Part shown: positions 8,403 through 17,428 of the stretch, piece after piece
Numbering within the stretch: position 1 is the stretch's first letter
Layout of the letters: every line of letters begins with the position of its first letter
Assembly: GCF_009177065.1 (NCBI RefSeq)
Contig: NZ_WEZF01000002.1
Coordinates: 372,001-436,000, forward strand
From: Tautonia marina
GTDB taxonomy: Bacteria > Planctomycetota > Planctomycetia > Isosphaerales > Isosphaeraceae
Reading direction: 5' to 3'
DNA length: 64,000 nt
Made by a program: the position numbers and the translations under genes
Notes under the pieces: generated by a model
Databases searched by the model: none
What the model saw: the letters and a program-made list of their open reading frames with translations, nothing else
What the model was told of the DNA's origin: nothing

Positions 8403-9185
8403 ATGATCCAACCCGCCCGACCGCTCACCACCTGGCTGACCCTGGCGACCTTCTCCGCCGCTGTCTGCCTGCTCGGCTGCTCCGAACCGGCCGGCGATGC
8501 CATCGAGCCAACCCCCGATGAGGTCGTCAGCCCTGAGATTCCGGGTGACAGCGAACCCGCCGAAACCCTCGAGATCGAGGCAGAAACCACCGTCGTCGAG
8601 CCGCCGGCCGAGCCCGAACCCGCTCCGGCTCCCACCCCCGAACCCGCTCCGGTCGAGCCCGAACCGGCCCCCGAGCCCGAACCGGCGGCGGAGCCTGCGG
8701 AACCCGAGCCCTCGGACACCGCCGATCTCGAACTCAAGCCTGTCACCTACGAGGAGCTGAAGGCCCACATTGCCGAGAGCGATGCCCCCTTAACGCTCGT
8801 CGATTGCTGGGCGAGCTGGTGCGACCCGTGCAAGGAGAATTTCCCGCACGTGCTGGAGATGGCAAGCTCCTTCGAGGACAAGGGGTTGAAGGTCATCGCC
8901 CTGTCGTTCGACGCCGGCACCGAGGTGGACGACATCGACGAGGCCCAGATCAAGGAAGCCAAGCGATTCCTCTCGGCGATGGATGTCTCGAAGATCGAGA
9001 ACCTTCGGCACGGGCAGCTCCTGTTCGAGTCGTTCGAAGCCTTCAACGTCACGACCATCCCGGCCGTCTTCCTTTACGACGGCGAAGGGAACGAGGTTGC
9101 CCGCTTTACCTACGACGACCCGGACAACCAGTTCACCTACGACGAAGTCGAGGCCAAGGTTGCCGAGTTGCTCGAAGCCCAGTGA
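8403..9185 (+). CDS. TlpA-like thioredoxin lipoprotein with long Pro-Glu linker
   Basis: The ATG follows GGAGG at an 8-base spacing. The N-terminus has a hydrophobic stretch and a lipobox (VCLLGCS), so the mature protein should be lipid-anchored. Residues about 60-105 form a low-complexity PE/PA repeat (PEPAPAPTPEPAPVEPEPAP and onward) that would act as an extended spacer. The C-terminal thioredoxin domain carries WCDPC after LVDCWAS and a TIPAVF cis-Pro loop. The expected role is a membrane-tethered thiol-disulfide oxidoreductase, possibly serving cytochrome c maturation (the CcsA/ResB genes lie 12 kb downstream), but that link is inference. A terminator follows at 9288-9318. Confidence 0.82.
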   Translation: MIQPARPLTTWLTLATFSAAVCLLGCSEPAGDAIEPTPDEVVSPEIPGDSEPAETLEIEAETTVVEPPAEPEPAPAPTPEPAPVEPEPAPEPEPAAEPAEPEPSDTADLELKPVTYEELKAHIAESDAPLTLVDCWASWCDPCKENFPHVLEMASSFEDKGLKVIALSFDAGTEVDDIDEAQIKEAKRFLSAMDVSKIENLRHGQLLFESFEAFNVTTIPAVFLYDGEGNEVARFTYDDPDNQFTYDEVEAKVAELLEAQ

Positions 9186-9287
9186 GCCCGAGTCACTCGG
9201 AAGCGCCTCACTTCGGGGTTCGAGGGACAATACCCCTTCCCCAATCCTGCCTCCTGTCGATACGATAGCGTTCTATTGACCACGAAT

Positions 9288-9325
9288 CGGCCCCCCGTGC
9301 CCGGTGTGCGGGGGGCCGTCGTTCG
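9288..9325 (+). terminator. Intrinsic terminator between the TlpA lipoprotein and rpmE
   Basis: CGGCCCCCCG (9288-9297) pairs perfectly with CGGGGGGCCG (9309-9318) around an 11-base loop, followed by TCGTTCG. It separates the thioredoxin lipoprotein from the translation operon. Confidence 0.65.
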
Positions 9326-9352
9326 CCTGTCTCCCGGCCGGACCCACGCCCG

Positions 9353-9652
9353 ATGAAAGAAGGCATCCATCCCAACTATCGCCCCGTCGTCTTCCACGAC
9401 GCGTCGAGCGATTTCGAAATCATCACCCGGTCGACGATCAAGACCAACCAGAAGAAGACCATCGACGGGGTCGAGTACCCCCTGGTCGTCGTCGACGTCT
9501 CCAGCGCCTCGCACCCGTTCTACACCGGCAAGACGAAGTTCGTCGATGCCGCCGGTCGGGTCGACAAGTTCAACCGTAAGTTCCAGGGACGCTACGGCAA
9601 GGGCCGCAAGGGCGCCGAGGCCGAGGCCGGCACCGAAGCTTCGGAAAGCTAG
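9353..9652 (+). CDS. rpmE: 50S ribosomal protein L31, type B (zinc-free)
   Basis: A 99-residue protein starting [19 protein letters not shown] with the L31 core [27 protein letters not shown]. It contains no cysteine, so it is the type B form that does not use the zinc site. The C-terminal tail is Ala/Glu/Gly-rich and longer than usual. Placement directly before prfA and prmC is a recurrent arrangement and supports the call. Confidence 0.93.
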   Translation: MKEGIHPNYRPVVFHDASSDFEIITRSTIKTNQKKTIDGVEYPLVVVDVSSASHPFYTGKTKFVDAAGRVDKFNRKFQGRYGKGRKGAEAEAGTEASES

Positions 9653-9800
9653 TCCCGTATCGTTCCTCATCAGCGGCCTGCCCCGATCGGCTTCTCGACC
9701 CGGCACCGTGTTGCCGGTGCGATAGCCGCGACGGCGGGCCGTTGATCGTTTCTCGACGGGCGTGCTTCCTTCTCAGTCCTTCCGATCGGCGTCTGTCGCT

Positions 9801-10868
9801 GTGTTTGAGAAACTCCAGGCCGATTATCGTCGCTTTCGAGAAGTTGACCAGGCGCTGCTTGATCCAGACGTCGCGTCCGACCCGGCTCGGGTTTCAGCCC
9901 TGGCCAAGGAACGTGGCACCCTGGCCAAAGCCGCCGTGCCTTACGGCCGCTACCTGGAACTCGGCCAGCTGATCGCCGAGGCCGAGGCCATGGCCCTCGA
10001 CGAATCGGATCACGAGATGCGTGCCTATGCCGAGGCCGAGCTGGAATCGCTCCGCGCCCAGCGCGACGAAATCGCCGAGACCCTTCGCGACCTGATTTAC
10101 GACCGCGTGGCCGGTTCCGACCGCTCGGGCCTCATCATGGAGATAAGGGCCGGGACCGGCGGCGATGAGGCCGCCCTGTTCGCCCGCGACCTCCTGGAAA
10201 TGTACCGCCGCTATTGTGAGTCGAAGGGCTGGTCGTTCGAACTCCTGGAACTGAACCCGACCGAGCTGGGTGGAGCCAAGGAAGTCAGCTTCGCCATTAA
10301 CGGAGAGGGGGCCTACCGCCACCTTCAGTTCGAGAGCGGCGGCCACCGCGTCCAGCGCGTCCCCGCGACCGAGACGCAGGGGCGCATCCACACTTCGGCC
10401 GCGACCGTCGCCGTGCTGACCGAACCCGAGGAAGTCGAGATCGAGATCCGGCCCGAAGACCTCGAAATCGATGTCATGCGAGCCGGAGGTCCCGGTGGCC
10501 AGCACCAGAACAAGACCGAGAGCGCCGTCCGGCTCACTCATACTCCGAGCGGGATCGTCGTCGTTTGCCGAGACGAGCGTAGCCAGCACAAAAACCGAGC
10601 GAAGGCACTCCGATTGCTCCGCTCTCGCCTGTTCGATCAGATGCAGGAAAGTGCCAACGCCGAGCGAGCCGAGCAACGGAGGTCCCTGATCGGTTCCGGT
10701 GACCGCTCGCAACGCATCCGAACCTACAACTTCCCGCAAAACCGCGTCACCGATCACCGGATCAACCTGACGCTCTACAGCCTCGACCGCATCATCCTCG
10801 GCGACCTCGACCCCTTGACCAACGCCCTGATCGATCACGACCGACACGAGCAACTCGGGGAGCTTTGA
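9801..10868 (+). CDS. prfA: Peptide chain release factor 1
   Basis: Recognises UAA and UAG stop codons and triggers peptide release on the ribosome. The stop-recognition tripeptide PAT lies in [14 protein letters not shown], and the catalytic GGQ in [15 protein letters not shown] (Gln 234 from this start). Codon-recognition and peptidyl-transferase domains are complete, and the C-terminal [20 protein letters not shown] block is intact. The start chosen is GTG 9801 ([12 protein letters not shown]), which fits family N-termini; an in-frame GTG at 9762 would add 13 residues. The stop lies four bases before the prmC start, so the genes are co-transcribed. PrmC methylates the GGQ glutamine. Confidence 0.94.
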   Translation: MFEKLQADYRRFREVDQALLDPDVASDPARVSALAKERGTLAKAAVPYGRYLELGQLIAEAEAMALDESDHEMRAYAEAELESLRAQRDEIAETLRDLIYDRVAGSDRSGLIMEIRAGTGGDEAALFARDLLEMYRRYCESKGWSFELLELNPTELGGAKEVSFAINGEGAYRHLQFESGGHRVQRVPATETQGRIHTSAATVAVLTEPEEVEIEIRPEDLEIDVMRAGGPGGQHQNKTESAVRLTHTPSGIVVVCRDERSQHKNRAKALRLLRSRLFDQMQESANAERAEQRRSLIGSGDRSQRIRTYNFPQNRVTDHRINLTLYSLDRIILGDLDPLTNALIDHDRHEQLGEL

Positions 10869-10872
10869 ACCC

Positions 10873-11751
10873 GTGGCCGAACGCGATGAGCCCTGGACCA
10901 TCGGCCGATTGCTCTCCTGGACGCAGGGATTCCTGCGCGACAAGGGGTCGGAAAGTCCCCGGCTGGATGCTGAAGTCTTGCTGGCCCACGTCCTCCAGAC
11001 CGATCGGGTCAAACTCTACACCCAGTGGGACGAGGAAGTCGGTTCGGCCGATCGGGCCTCGTACCGCGACCTGATCCGCAAACGAGCCGAGGGTGCCCCG
11101 GTCGCCTACCTCGTCGGCCGCAAGGAGTTCTTCTCGTTGCCGCTGACGGTCACGCCCGCCGTCTTGATTCCGAGGCCCGACACCGAATTCCTGGTGGTGG
11201 AGACCCTTGACGCCTTGAAGGGCAAGACCACCCCTCGGGTCGTCGATGTCGGAACCGGCTCCGGAGCGATTGCCCTGGCGATCGCCCATCAGCGAATCGA
11301 CACGCAGGTCATTGCCATCGACCTCAGCCCCGAGGCTCTCGCCATCGCACAGGGAAACGCCGATCGCATCGGCCTGGCCGATCGGATCACGTTCGTTCAG
11401 GGCGATTTACTCGACTCGGCCGCCAATCAAGGACCGTTCGACGCCATCGTCTCGAACCCGCCGTACATCGCGACCGACGTGATCCCGACCCTTGAGCCCG
11501 GCGTCCGCGATTTCGAGCCTCACCAGGCGCTCGACGGTGGCCCCGACGGCTTGCGGATCGTCACCCGATTGATCGAGCAGGCGGTTCCCCTGCTCAAGCC
11601 GGGCGGCCATCTGCTGCTCGAAATCGGCTCGGATCAAGAAGCACCGGTGCGGGCCTTGCTCGAATCCCGAGCCGAACTTCAGGTTGCTCCGACCGTCCGA
11701 GACGGGGCCGGGCACCCCAGGGTGCTCCGGGCCCAACGCCGATCGGAGTGA
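10873..11751 (+). CDS. prmC: Release factor glutamine N5-methyltransferase
   Basis: SAM-dependent methyltransferase that modifies the GGQ glutamine of release factors. A 292-residue protein with an N-terminal helical substrate-binding domain, SAM motif DVGTGSGAIALA (about 125-136) and the diagnostic NPPY at 195-198 (IVSNPPYIA). GTG start, four bases after the prfA stop. The C-terminus ends normally and is followed by a convergent terminator. Confidence 0.93.
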   Translation: MAERDEPWTIGRLLSWTQGFLRDKGSESPRLDAEVLLAHVLQTDRVKLYTQWDEEVGSADRASYRDLIRKRAEGAPVAYLVGRKEFFSLPLTVTPAVLIPRPDTEFLVVETLDALKGKTTPRVVDVGTGSGAIALAIAHQRIDTQVIAIDLSPEALAIAQGNADRIGLADRITFVQGDLLDSAANQGPFDAIVSNPPYIATDVIPTLEPGVRDFEPHQALDGGPDGLRIVTRLIEQAVPLLKPGGHLLLEIGSDQEAPVRALLESRAELQVAPTVRDGAGHPRVLRAQRRSE

Positions 11752-11756
11752 TTTGA

Positions 11757-11791
11757 AGCCGCGAGCGTTTCTGTCCGCTTCGCTCGCGGCT
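11757..11791. terminator. Bidirectional terminator between prmC and a convergent gene
   Basis: AGCCGCGAGCG (11757-11767) pairs perfectly with CGCTCGCGGCT (11781-11791) around a 13-base loop in the 55-bp gap between two convergent stops. Confidence 0.6.
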
Positions 11792-11806
11792 CCAATCGAT
11801 TAAGTG

Positions 11807-12310
11807 TCAGATCTGAACCTTCTCATGCCCGGCCGGGGTGTGTGGTTTGCCGGTCATCGCGGCCTTGAGGTAACCAACGGCATGGACGACCGCTCCAGGA
11901 GCGGTGTCCCAGTATTCCCCCTTCTCGACCTCGACGCGAATCAAGGCCAGCTCGGGGTCGTCCAGCCCCTGCGGAAACCAGGCTTTGTAGGCCGGCGACC
12001 ACATTCGCTCCGCCCGGTCACGATCGTGGATCAACCGGGCCAGACCCGACAAAGACACATATTTTTGTGACTTTGTGCAAGAATAACTCAGATTTACGTG
12101 ACGATCACGATCAATCTCGAAAACCTTCGGCGCATGGTCTCTGGTAAAAAACCAGAGCGTCCCATCGAACGGCCCGTCCAGATGGGTGTGCATGGGCCGA
12201 CTCCGGAGTGAGCCATCCGGTTCGACGGTCGCAAGCATCGCGACCCCAAGCTCTGTGATCAGGTCTTCCAGCTTCTGAAGGTCTTCTCGTTGCGTGGACT
12301 CAGCTGCCAT
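11807..12310 (-). CDS. PNPOx-like FMN-binding protein (general stress protein 26 type)
   Basis: A 167-residue protein with the split-barrel flavin-binding fold: LGVAMLATVEPDGSLRSRPM, then GTLWFFTRDHAPKVFEI, NLSYSC and YVSLSGLARLIHDRDRAERMW. These match the pyridoxamine-phosphate-oxidase-like family that includes GSP26. Such proteins bind FMN or F420; a specific reaction cannot be assigned. It is convergent with prmC and runs in the same direction as glmU upstream, with about 100 bp between them. Confidence 0.85.
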   Translation of the reverse strand: MAAESTQREDLQKLEDLITELGVAMLATVEPDGSLRSRPMHTHLDGPFDGTLWFFTRDHAPKVFEIDRDRHVNLSYSCTKSQKYVSLSGLARLIHDRDRAERMWSPAYKAWFPQGLDDPELALIRVEVEKGEYWDTAPGAVVHAVGYLKAAMTGKPHTPAGHEKVQI

Positions 12311-12417
12311 GATGGACTCTCCCGGTTCGGAGTTTGGGCGAACACGCGAATCGAGAGAGCAACCGGTGTGCCAGACGGAAGTTCAGCTTGTCCTGGCGTC
12401 ACCGGCTCCGGCCCAAA

Positions 12418-13722
12418 TCAACGCCGAGTGTCTCGGTGATCGCCCCAGTCGGATTCCGAAGAGCCGGACGCACCCAGCGGTCGGGCCGGAACCCCAACGA
12501 CCGTCTGCCCCGCGGCCACATCCTTGCCTTTCGTGACCACCGCTCCGGCTCCGACCGTAGCCTCTGGCCCAATCGTGACGGGAGCGACCAAGATCGCTCC
12601 TGAGCCGATGAAGGCCCCTTCTCGGATCTCCGTCTGCGACTTTGTCTTCCCGTCAAAGTTCGCCGTGATCGCCCCCGCGCCGACATTCACTCCGGCCCCG
12701 ACGATGGCATCGCCGAGGTAGGCCAGATGACGAGCCCGAGCCCCGGCTTCGAACGTCGAGCGGTTGACCTCGACGAAGGCCCCGACCTCCGCGCCGTCCT
12801 CCAGCACGGTGCCGTCGCGGAGATGGGCAAATGGGCCGATCCGGCAATCGCGGCCGATCCGAACGGTCCCCGAGATGACCGTGAAGGGGAAGATCGTCGT
12901 GTCGGGGCCGATCACCGCCCGGCCGTCGATCGAGGTGTTTCGAGGGTCGACGATACTCACTCCTTCATCCATCAACCGCGACTGGATCCGTCGCTGCATT
13001 ACGACGTGTGCCTCGGCCAGATGCTCGCGGGTGTTTACCCCCAGCACATCCTCGGCATCGAGCACCGGCAAGGCGGCCACGGATCGCCCCATCTGGATCA
13101 ACAGTTCCGGAGCGTCCGTGAGATAGTATTCCCCCTGGGCGTTGGTCGTGTCGAGCTGATCGAGTGCATCCCAGAGCGCGGGCAGTTCGAAGACGTAACA
13201 GCTCGGGTTGATCTCCTGAATCGCCGCTTCCTCGGGGGTGCAGTCGCGTTGCTCGACGATTCGAAGGAATCGGCCGGCCGAGTCGCGGAGAATCCGGCCG
13301 AATCCGGTCGGATCGGGCAAGACGGCGGTTCCCATCAGGCAAACGAGTTGCTCGGAGCGCTGGCGTTCGAGCAGGTTTCCCAGCGGTTCGGCTCTCAGCA
13401 ACGGTTCATCACCGACGAGCACCAGGGCCGGCCCGGAATAGTCCTCCAGCAAGGATCGGCAGGCACGAACCGCGTCTCCGGTCCCGAGCTGTCGCTCCTG
13501 AACGGCGAAGAAGACGTCGGGCTCGTCGGCCAGGGCGTCCCGCACCTGATCGGCCCCGAAGCCCACGACCACGATGACCGACCGCGCCCCGGCTCCCCGA
13601 GCGGCCTCGACGACATAGCGGATCATCGGCTGTCCGCAGACCTCGTGCAGCACCTTGGCACGCTCGGATCTCATCCGCTTGCCCTGACCGGCTGCCAGGA
13701 TGATCGCGACCGGACCTTGCAT
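12418..13722 (-). CDS. glmU: Bifunctional UDP-GlcNAc pyrophosphorylase / GlcN-1-P acetyltransferase
   Basis: Makes UDP-N-acetylglucosamine for peptidoglycan and LPS. The start is ATG 13722 (MQGPVAIILAAGQGKRMRSE), with GAGG seven bases upstream; the frame is open a further 24 codons. The uridyltransferase signature is slightly variant (GQGKRM for GxGTRM, and Ala where Pro is usual before the Lys). The C-terminal half is a left-handed beta-helix with the acetyltransferase residues in RHLAYLGD and ANFDGKTKSQTEI, and the final VVGVPARP block. Length (434) is close to normal. It is divergent from gatC. Confidence 0.92.
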   Translation of the reverse strand: MQGPVAIILAAGQGKRMRSERAKVLHEVCGQPMIRYVVEAARGAGARSVIVVVGFGADQVRDALADEPDVFFAVQERQLGTGDAVRACRSLLEDYSGPALVLVGDEPLLRAEPLGNLLERQRSEQLVCLMGTAVLPDPTGFGRILRDSAGRFLRIVEQRDCTPEEAAIQEINPSCYVFELPALWDALDQLDTTNAQGEYYLTDAPELLIQMGRSVAALPVLDAEDVLGVNTREHLAEAHVVMQRRIQSRLMDEGVSIVDPRNTSIDGRAVIGPDTTIFPFTVISGTVRIGRDCRIGPFAHLRDGTVLEDGAEVGAFVEVNRSTFEAGARARHLAYLGDAIVGAGVNVGAGAITANFDGKTKSQTEIREGAFIGSGAILVAPVTIGPEATVGAGAVVTKGKDVAAGQTVVGVPARPLGASGSSESDWGDHRDTRR

Positions 13723-13884
13723 TGTTCGCCTCAAAAGGGTCAGCGAAACCAGACACCGATCGACCAGCCGGACGCTCGGCGTGTTATCTCTCAATGGTGA
13801 CTTCGGAGTCTTGTGAAATGATGCTAGCGGGGTCTGATCAGCGGGTCAAACCAACTCACCCTGCGTGGCAATCGGTCGTGAACC

Positions 13885-13913
13885 TTGAGTGGTCCGTGAT
13901 CGTCCCGTATAGT
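13885..13913 (+). promoter_or_regulatory. Sigma70-like promoter for gatCAB
   Basis: A -35 box TTGAGT (13885-13890), a 17-base spacer and a -10 box TATAGT (13908-13913), placed 77 bases before the gatC start in the divergent gap with glmU. It is one of the best promoter matches in the window. Confidence 0.65.
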
Positions 13914-13990
13914 GGCCGCATTCCATCCGTCGGAACACGACCCCACACGATACGGTCCCTCACGCCATTGCCCGCACGGGAGCCTCTCCC

Positions 13991-14278
13991 ATGAACCTCA
14001 GTCCCGAGGATGTCGCCAAGGTCGCCCTGCTGGCCCGCCTTCGCCTCGAACCAGACGAACTGGCAACCTATACGGAACAGATCAACGAGATCGTCCACTA
14101 CGTCGAACAACTTCAACAGGTGGACGTCTCGGGCGTCGAACCGCTGGCTCATGGAGTTGAGGTCCGCAACGTGTTTCGAGACGACCGGCGCACCGAGTCG
14201 CTCCCTCGGGACGAAGCCCTCAGCAACGCCCCCAAGCGGAATCACGAGGCGTTCCTCGTTCCCGCCGTTCTGCAGTAA
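13991..14278 (+). CDS. gatC: Asp-tRNA(Asn)/Glu-tRNA(Gln) amidotransferase subunit C
   Basis: A 95-residue protein starting MNLSPEDVAKVALLARLRLE, with EQINEIVHYVEQLQQVDVSGVEP and the C-terminal RNHEAFLVPAVL. GatC stabilises the GatA-GatB contact in the enzyme that converts mischarged Glu-tRNA(Gln) or Asp-tRNA(Asn). It is the first gene of a gatCAB run, 85 bp before gatA. Confidence 0.93.
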   Translation: MNLSPEDVAKVALLARLRLEPDELATYTEQINEIVHYVEQLQQVDVSGVEPLAHGVEVRNVFRDDRRTESLPRDEALSNAPKRNHEAFLVPAVLQ

Positions 14279-14362
14279 CAGACCGACCACTCGGGCGTTT
14301 TTTGACCGCCTCGATCCTCCCGCGATCGCTTCTACTTTTTTTGAGACAGGATCACTCCGTTC

Positions 14363-15859
14363 ATGGACCCGCTGGGCGCCACTCTCTCCGGCTTGCTGAA
14401 CGGCTATCACTCGGGCACCTTCTCGAGCGAGGAGGCGGTCGGGGCCTTCATCCGTCGAATCGAAGCCCACAACGGCCGGCTCAACGCCTTGATCGACTTC
14501 GATCCGGCCCCCGCACTGGAACAGGCCCGATCGATCGACGACCGCCGTAAGCGCGGCGAGCCGCTCGGCCCTTTGGCCGGTGTTCCGATTGCAATCAAGG
14601 ACAACATCTGCCGCCGAGGCGAGTTGACCACCTGTTGCAGCCAGATGCTCGCCTCGTACCGCCCTCCGTTCGATGCCACCGTGATCCAGCGCTTGCGAGC
14701 CGCCGATGCCATTCTGCTCGGCCGGCTCAACATGGATGAGTTTGCGATGGGCTCGTCCAACGAGACAAGCGCCTACGGTCCGGCACGCAATCCCTGGGAC
14801 CCGGATCGTTCCCCCGGCGGATCATCGGGCGGAGCCGCCTCGGCCGTGGCCGCTTCGTTCGCCCCTTCGGCGCTGGGCAGCGACACCGGCGGCTCGATCC
14901 GGCAACCGGCGAGCCTCTGCGGTGTGGTTGGTCTGAAACCGACCTACGGCCGGGTCAGCCGATACGGCCTGGTCGCATTCGCCAGCTCGCTCGACCAGAT
15001 CGGCCCGTTCGGACACGAAGTGGCCGATGTGGCCCGCCTGCTTTCGGTCATCGCCGGCCGAGACCCGATGGACGCGACCAGCGTCGACCTGCCCGTGCCA
15101 GATTATCTCTCGGCGATCGAGGCGAAGGCCGATCGCCCGTTGCGTGTCGGGATTGCGCGGGAATTCTTCGCCGAAGGGCTCGACCCGGAGGTCGAGGCCG
15201 TGGTTCGAGAGGCCGCCCGCGTTTTCGAAGCCGAAGGGGCGACCGTCTCCGACATCTCCTTGCCGAACACGAGCCAGGCGATTCCGGCCTACTACATCGT
15301 CGCCCCGGCCGAGGCCTCCAGCAACCTCGCCCGCTACGACGGCACCATCTTCGGTCACCGCGCCGAGGACTTCGAGCCGAAAACCGACGCTGAACGCGAG
15401 CTGCCCGCCCTGATCCGCATGATGATGGCTTCCCGCGCCGAGGGATTTGGTCCCGAGGTTACGCGGCGAATCATGCTCGGCACCTTCGTTCTCTCGGCCG
15501 GTTATGCCGACAAGTACTACGTCCAGGCCCTGAAGGTCCGCCGCCTGATCCGCGACGACTTCGATCGGGCCTTCCAGGACGTTGACGTCATCCTCGGCCC
15601 GACGAGCCCCGTCCCCGCCTTCAAGGTCGGTGAGAAGGTGAGCGACCCGCTGGCCATGTACCTGCTCGACGTGTACACCGGCTCGGCCAACCTGGCTGGG
15701 ATTCCCGGTATCAGCCTGCCTGGCGGGCTCTCGAAATCGGGCCTGCCCATCGGCATCCAGCTTCAGGCCCCCGCCTTCGCCGAGGAAACCCTCCTCCGCG
15801 CCGCCCGGACCTTCGAGCGCGCTACCGACTGGCACACCAAACGGCCGAAGTTGGATTGA
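14363..15859 (+). CDS. gatA: Asp-tRNA(Asn)/Glu-tRNA(Gln) amidotransferase subunit A
   Basis: The glutaminase subunit, releasing ammonia that is channelled to GatB. Amidase-signature residues fall at Lys79 (GVPIAIKDN), Ser154 (PGGSSGGAA) and Ser178 (GSDTGGSIR), the expected catalytic triad positions. At 498 residues it is full length. It stands six bases before gatB. Confidence 0.95.
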   Translation: MDPLGATLSGLLNGYHSGTFSSEEAVGAFIRRIEAHNGRLNALIDFDPAPALEQARSIDDRRKRGEPLGPLAGVPIAIKDNICRRGELTTCCSQMLASYRPPFDATVIQRLRAADAILLGRLNMDEFAMGSSNETSAYGPARNPWDPDRSPGGSSGGAASAVAASFAPSALGSDTGGSIRQPASLCGVVGLKPTYGRVSRYGLVAFASSLDQIGPFGHEVADVARLLSVIAGRDPMDATSVDLPVPDYLSAIEAKADRPLRVGIAREFFAEGLDPEVEAVVREAARVFEAEGATVSDISLPNTSQAIPAYYIVAPAEASSNLARYDGTIFGHRAEDFEPKTDAERELPALIRMMMASRAEGFGPEVTRRIMLGTFVLSAGYADKYYVQALKVRRLIRDDFDRAFQDVDVILGPTSPVPAFKVGEKVSDPLAMYLLDVYTGSANLAGIPGISLPGGLSKSGLPIGIQLQAPAFAEETLLRAARTFERATDWHTKRPKLD

Positions 15860-15865
15860 GTACTG

Positions 15866-17365
15866 ATGGGTGCAACAGAAACAATCATGGAATACGACAT
15901 TATCATCGGCCTGGAAATTCACGTGCAGTTGCAGACCGAGAGCAAGATGTTCTCCGGTTGCGGCACCGAATTCGGCCTTCCGCCCAATACGCAGACCGAC
16001 CCGGTCTCGCTCGGCTTGCCGGGGACCTTGCCGGTAATGAACGGTAAGGCGTTCAATCTTGCGCTGAAAACAGCCCTCGCTTTCGGAGCGGAGATCGCCC
16101 GATTCACGAAGTGGGACCGCAAGAATTACTATTATCCTGATCTGCCGAAGAATTATCAGATCAGCCAGTATGATCTCCCTTTCAGTACCGGCGGTTCCTT
16201 GCCGATCCCCGAACGCAAGGACGGTGGTGGTGGTGGCAGCGTTCGCCTGACCCGCATTCACCTGGAAGAAGACACGGGAAAGATGATCCACGCCGCCGGC
16301 GGCATGTCGGAAGTGGACCTCAACCGCGCCGGTGTCCCCTTGCTGGAAATCGTCACCGAACCCGATCTCCGCGATCCGGCAGACGCTCGCGGATGTCTCG
16401 AAGAACTGAGGCTCACCCTTCGCTACCTTGGCGTTTCCGATTGCGAAATGCAGGAAGGCAGCCTTCGCTGCGACGCAAACGTGAATCTTCACATTCGCAC
16501 TGACGACGGCACCAAAATCGCCACGCCGATCGTCGAAATCAAGAACATGAACAGCTTTAGTGCTGTTGAAAAAGCTCTCCACTATGAGGTCGAACGTCAG
16601 TTCGAAAAGTGGAAGGACGACGGGCTCACCATTCACGACGCACACAAGGAAACCCGCGGCTGGAGCGACCCCGACGGCATCACCAAGCCCCAGCGCCAGA
16701 AAGAAACCGCCGCAGACTACCGCTACTTCCCCGAACCCGATCTCGTGCCCGTCGAGGTGGACGACGCCTGGATCGCTCGGCTCCGCGAAGAGATCGGCGA
16801 ACTACCGATGGCTCGACGATCTCGCTTTGAGTCCGAATATGGGCTCTCCGCGTACGATGCCAACGTCCTCGTCGAGCAGGGGCAAGACGTCGCCGACTAT
16901 TTCGACGCGGTCGCCCGGGAAACCGGTGAAGCCAAGCTGGCCAGCAACTGGATCCAGCAAGACATCCTCCGCTCCATCAAAGAGAAGAAGATCGGCCTGA
17001 GCGACCTGCATGTCGACCCCGCCTCGCTCTCTGACCTGATCAAGCGTGTCAAGCGCAAAGAACTAAACACCAATCAAGGCCGGGAAGTACTCTCCAAGAT
17101 GATCGACACCGGCCAAGCTGCCGAAACGATCATTGCCGAAGGGGGATACGGCCTGATCGGGGATCGAGACGCTCTGGCCGCTGTCGTCGCCGAGACGATC
17201 GACGCGAATCCGAAGGCGCTCGAAGACCTTGCCGGTGGCAAGAAGAAGCCCGAAGCCGTCAAGGGATGGCTGCGTGGCCAGGTCATGAAGAAAACGCAGG
17301 GCAAGGCCGACCCGGAACTGGTCGTTGAACTGCTCGAAGCTCGACTTACAGAACTCGGGCATTAA
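15866..17365 (+). CDS. gatB: Asp-tRNA(Asn)/Glu-tRNA(Gln) amidotransferase subunit B
   Basis: The kinase/amidotransferase subunit that phosphorylates the misacylated aminoacyl-tRNA and amidates it. N-terminal YDIIIGLEIHVQLQTESKMF with CGTEFG, central RLTRIHLEEDTGK, VDLNRAGVPLLEIVTEPDL and ADYRYFPEPDL, and a C-terminal YqeY/tail domain (SDLIKRVKRKELNTNQGREV). At 499 residues it is complete. A second ATG at 15887 (MEYDIIIG) could be the true start. A four-residue Gly run (GGGG) interrupts an otherwise conserved stretch. Confidence 0.95.
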   Translation: MGATETIMEYDIIIGLEIHVQLQTESKMFSGCGTEFGLPPNTQTDPVSLGLPGTLPVMNGKAFNLALKTALAFGAEIARFTKWDRKNYYYPDLPKNYQISQYDLPFSTGGSLPIPERKDGGGGGSVRLTRIHLEEDTGKMIHAAGGMSEVDLNRAGVPLLEIVTEPDLRDPADARGCLEELRLTLRYLGVSDCEMQEGSLRCDANVNLHIRTDDGTKIATPIVEIKNMNSFSAVEKALHYEVERQFEKWKDDGLTIHDAHKETRGWSDPDGITKPQRQKETAADYRYFPEPDLVPVEVDDAWIARLREEIGELPMARRSRFESEYGLSAYDANVLVEQGQDVADYFDAVARETGEAKLASNWIQQDILRSIKEKKIGLSDLHVDPASLSDLIKRVKRKELNTNQGREVLSKMIDTGQAAETIIAEGGYGLIGDRDALAAVVAETIDANPKALEDLAGGKKKPEAVKGWLRGQVMKKTQGKADPELVVELLEARLTELGH

Positions 17366-17428
17366 GTCTTGAAGGCTCGTTCGTGGCATTTCCGATCAAT
17401 CATCCCGACCCCTCGGAGCTCGACGCCC

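Noticed and set aside
14822-16645. 607-codon minus-strand frame across gatA and gatB
   Set aside because: Antisense shadow of two certain genes.
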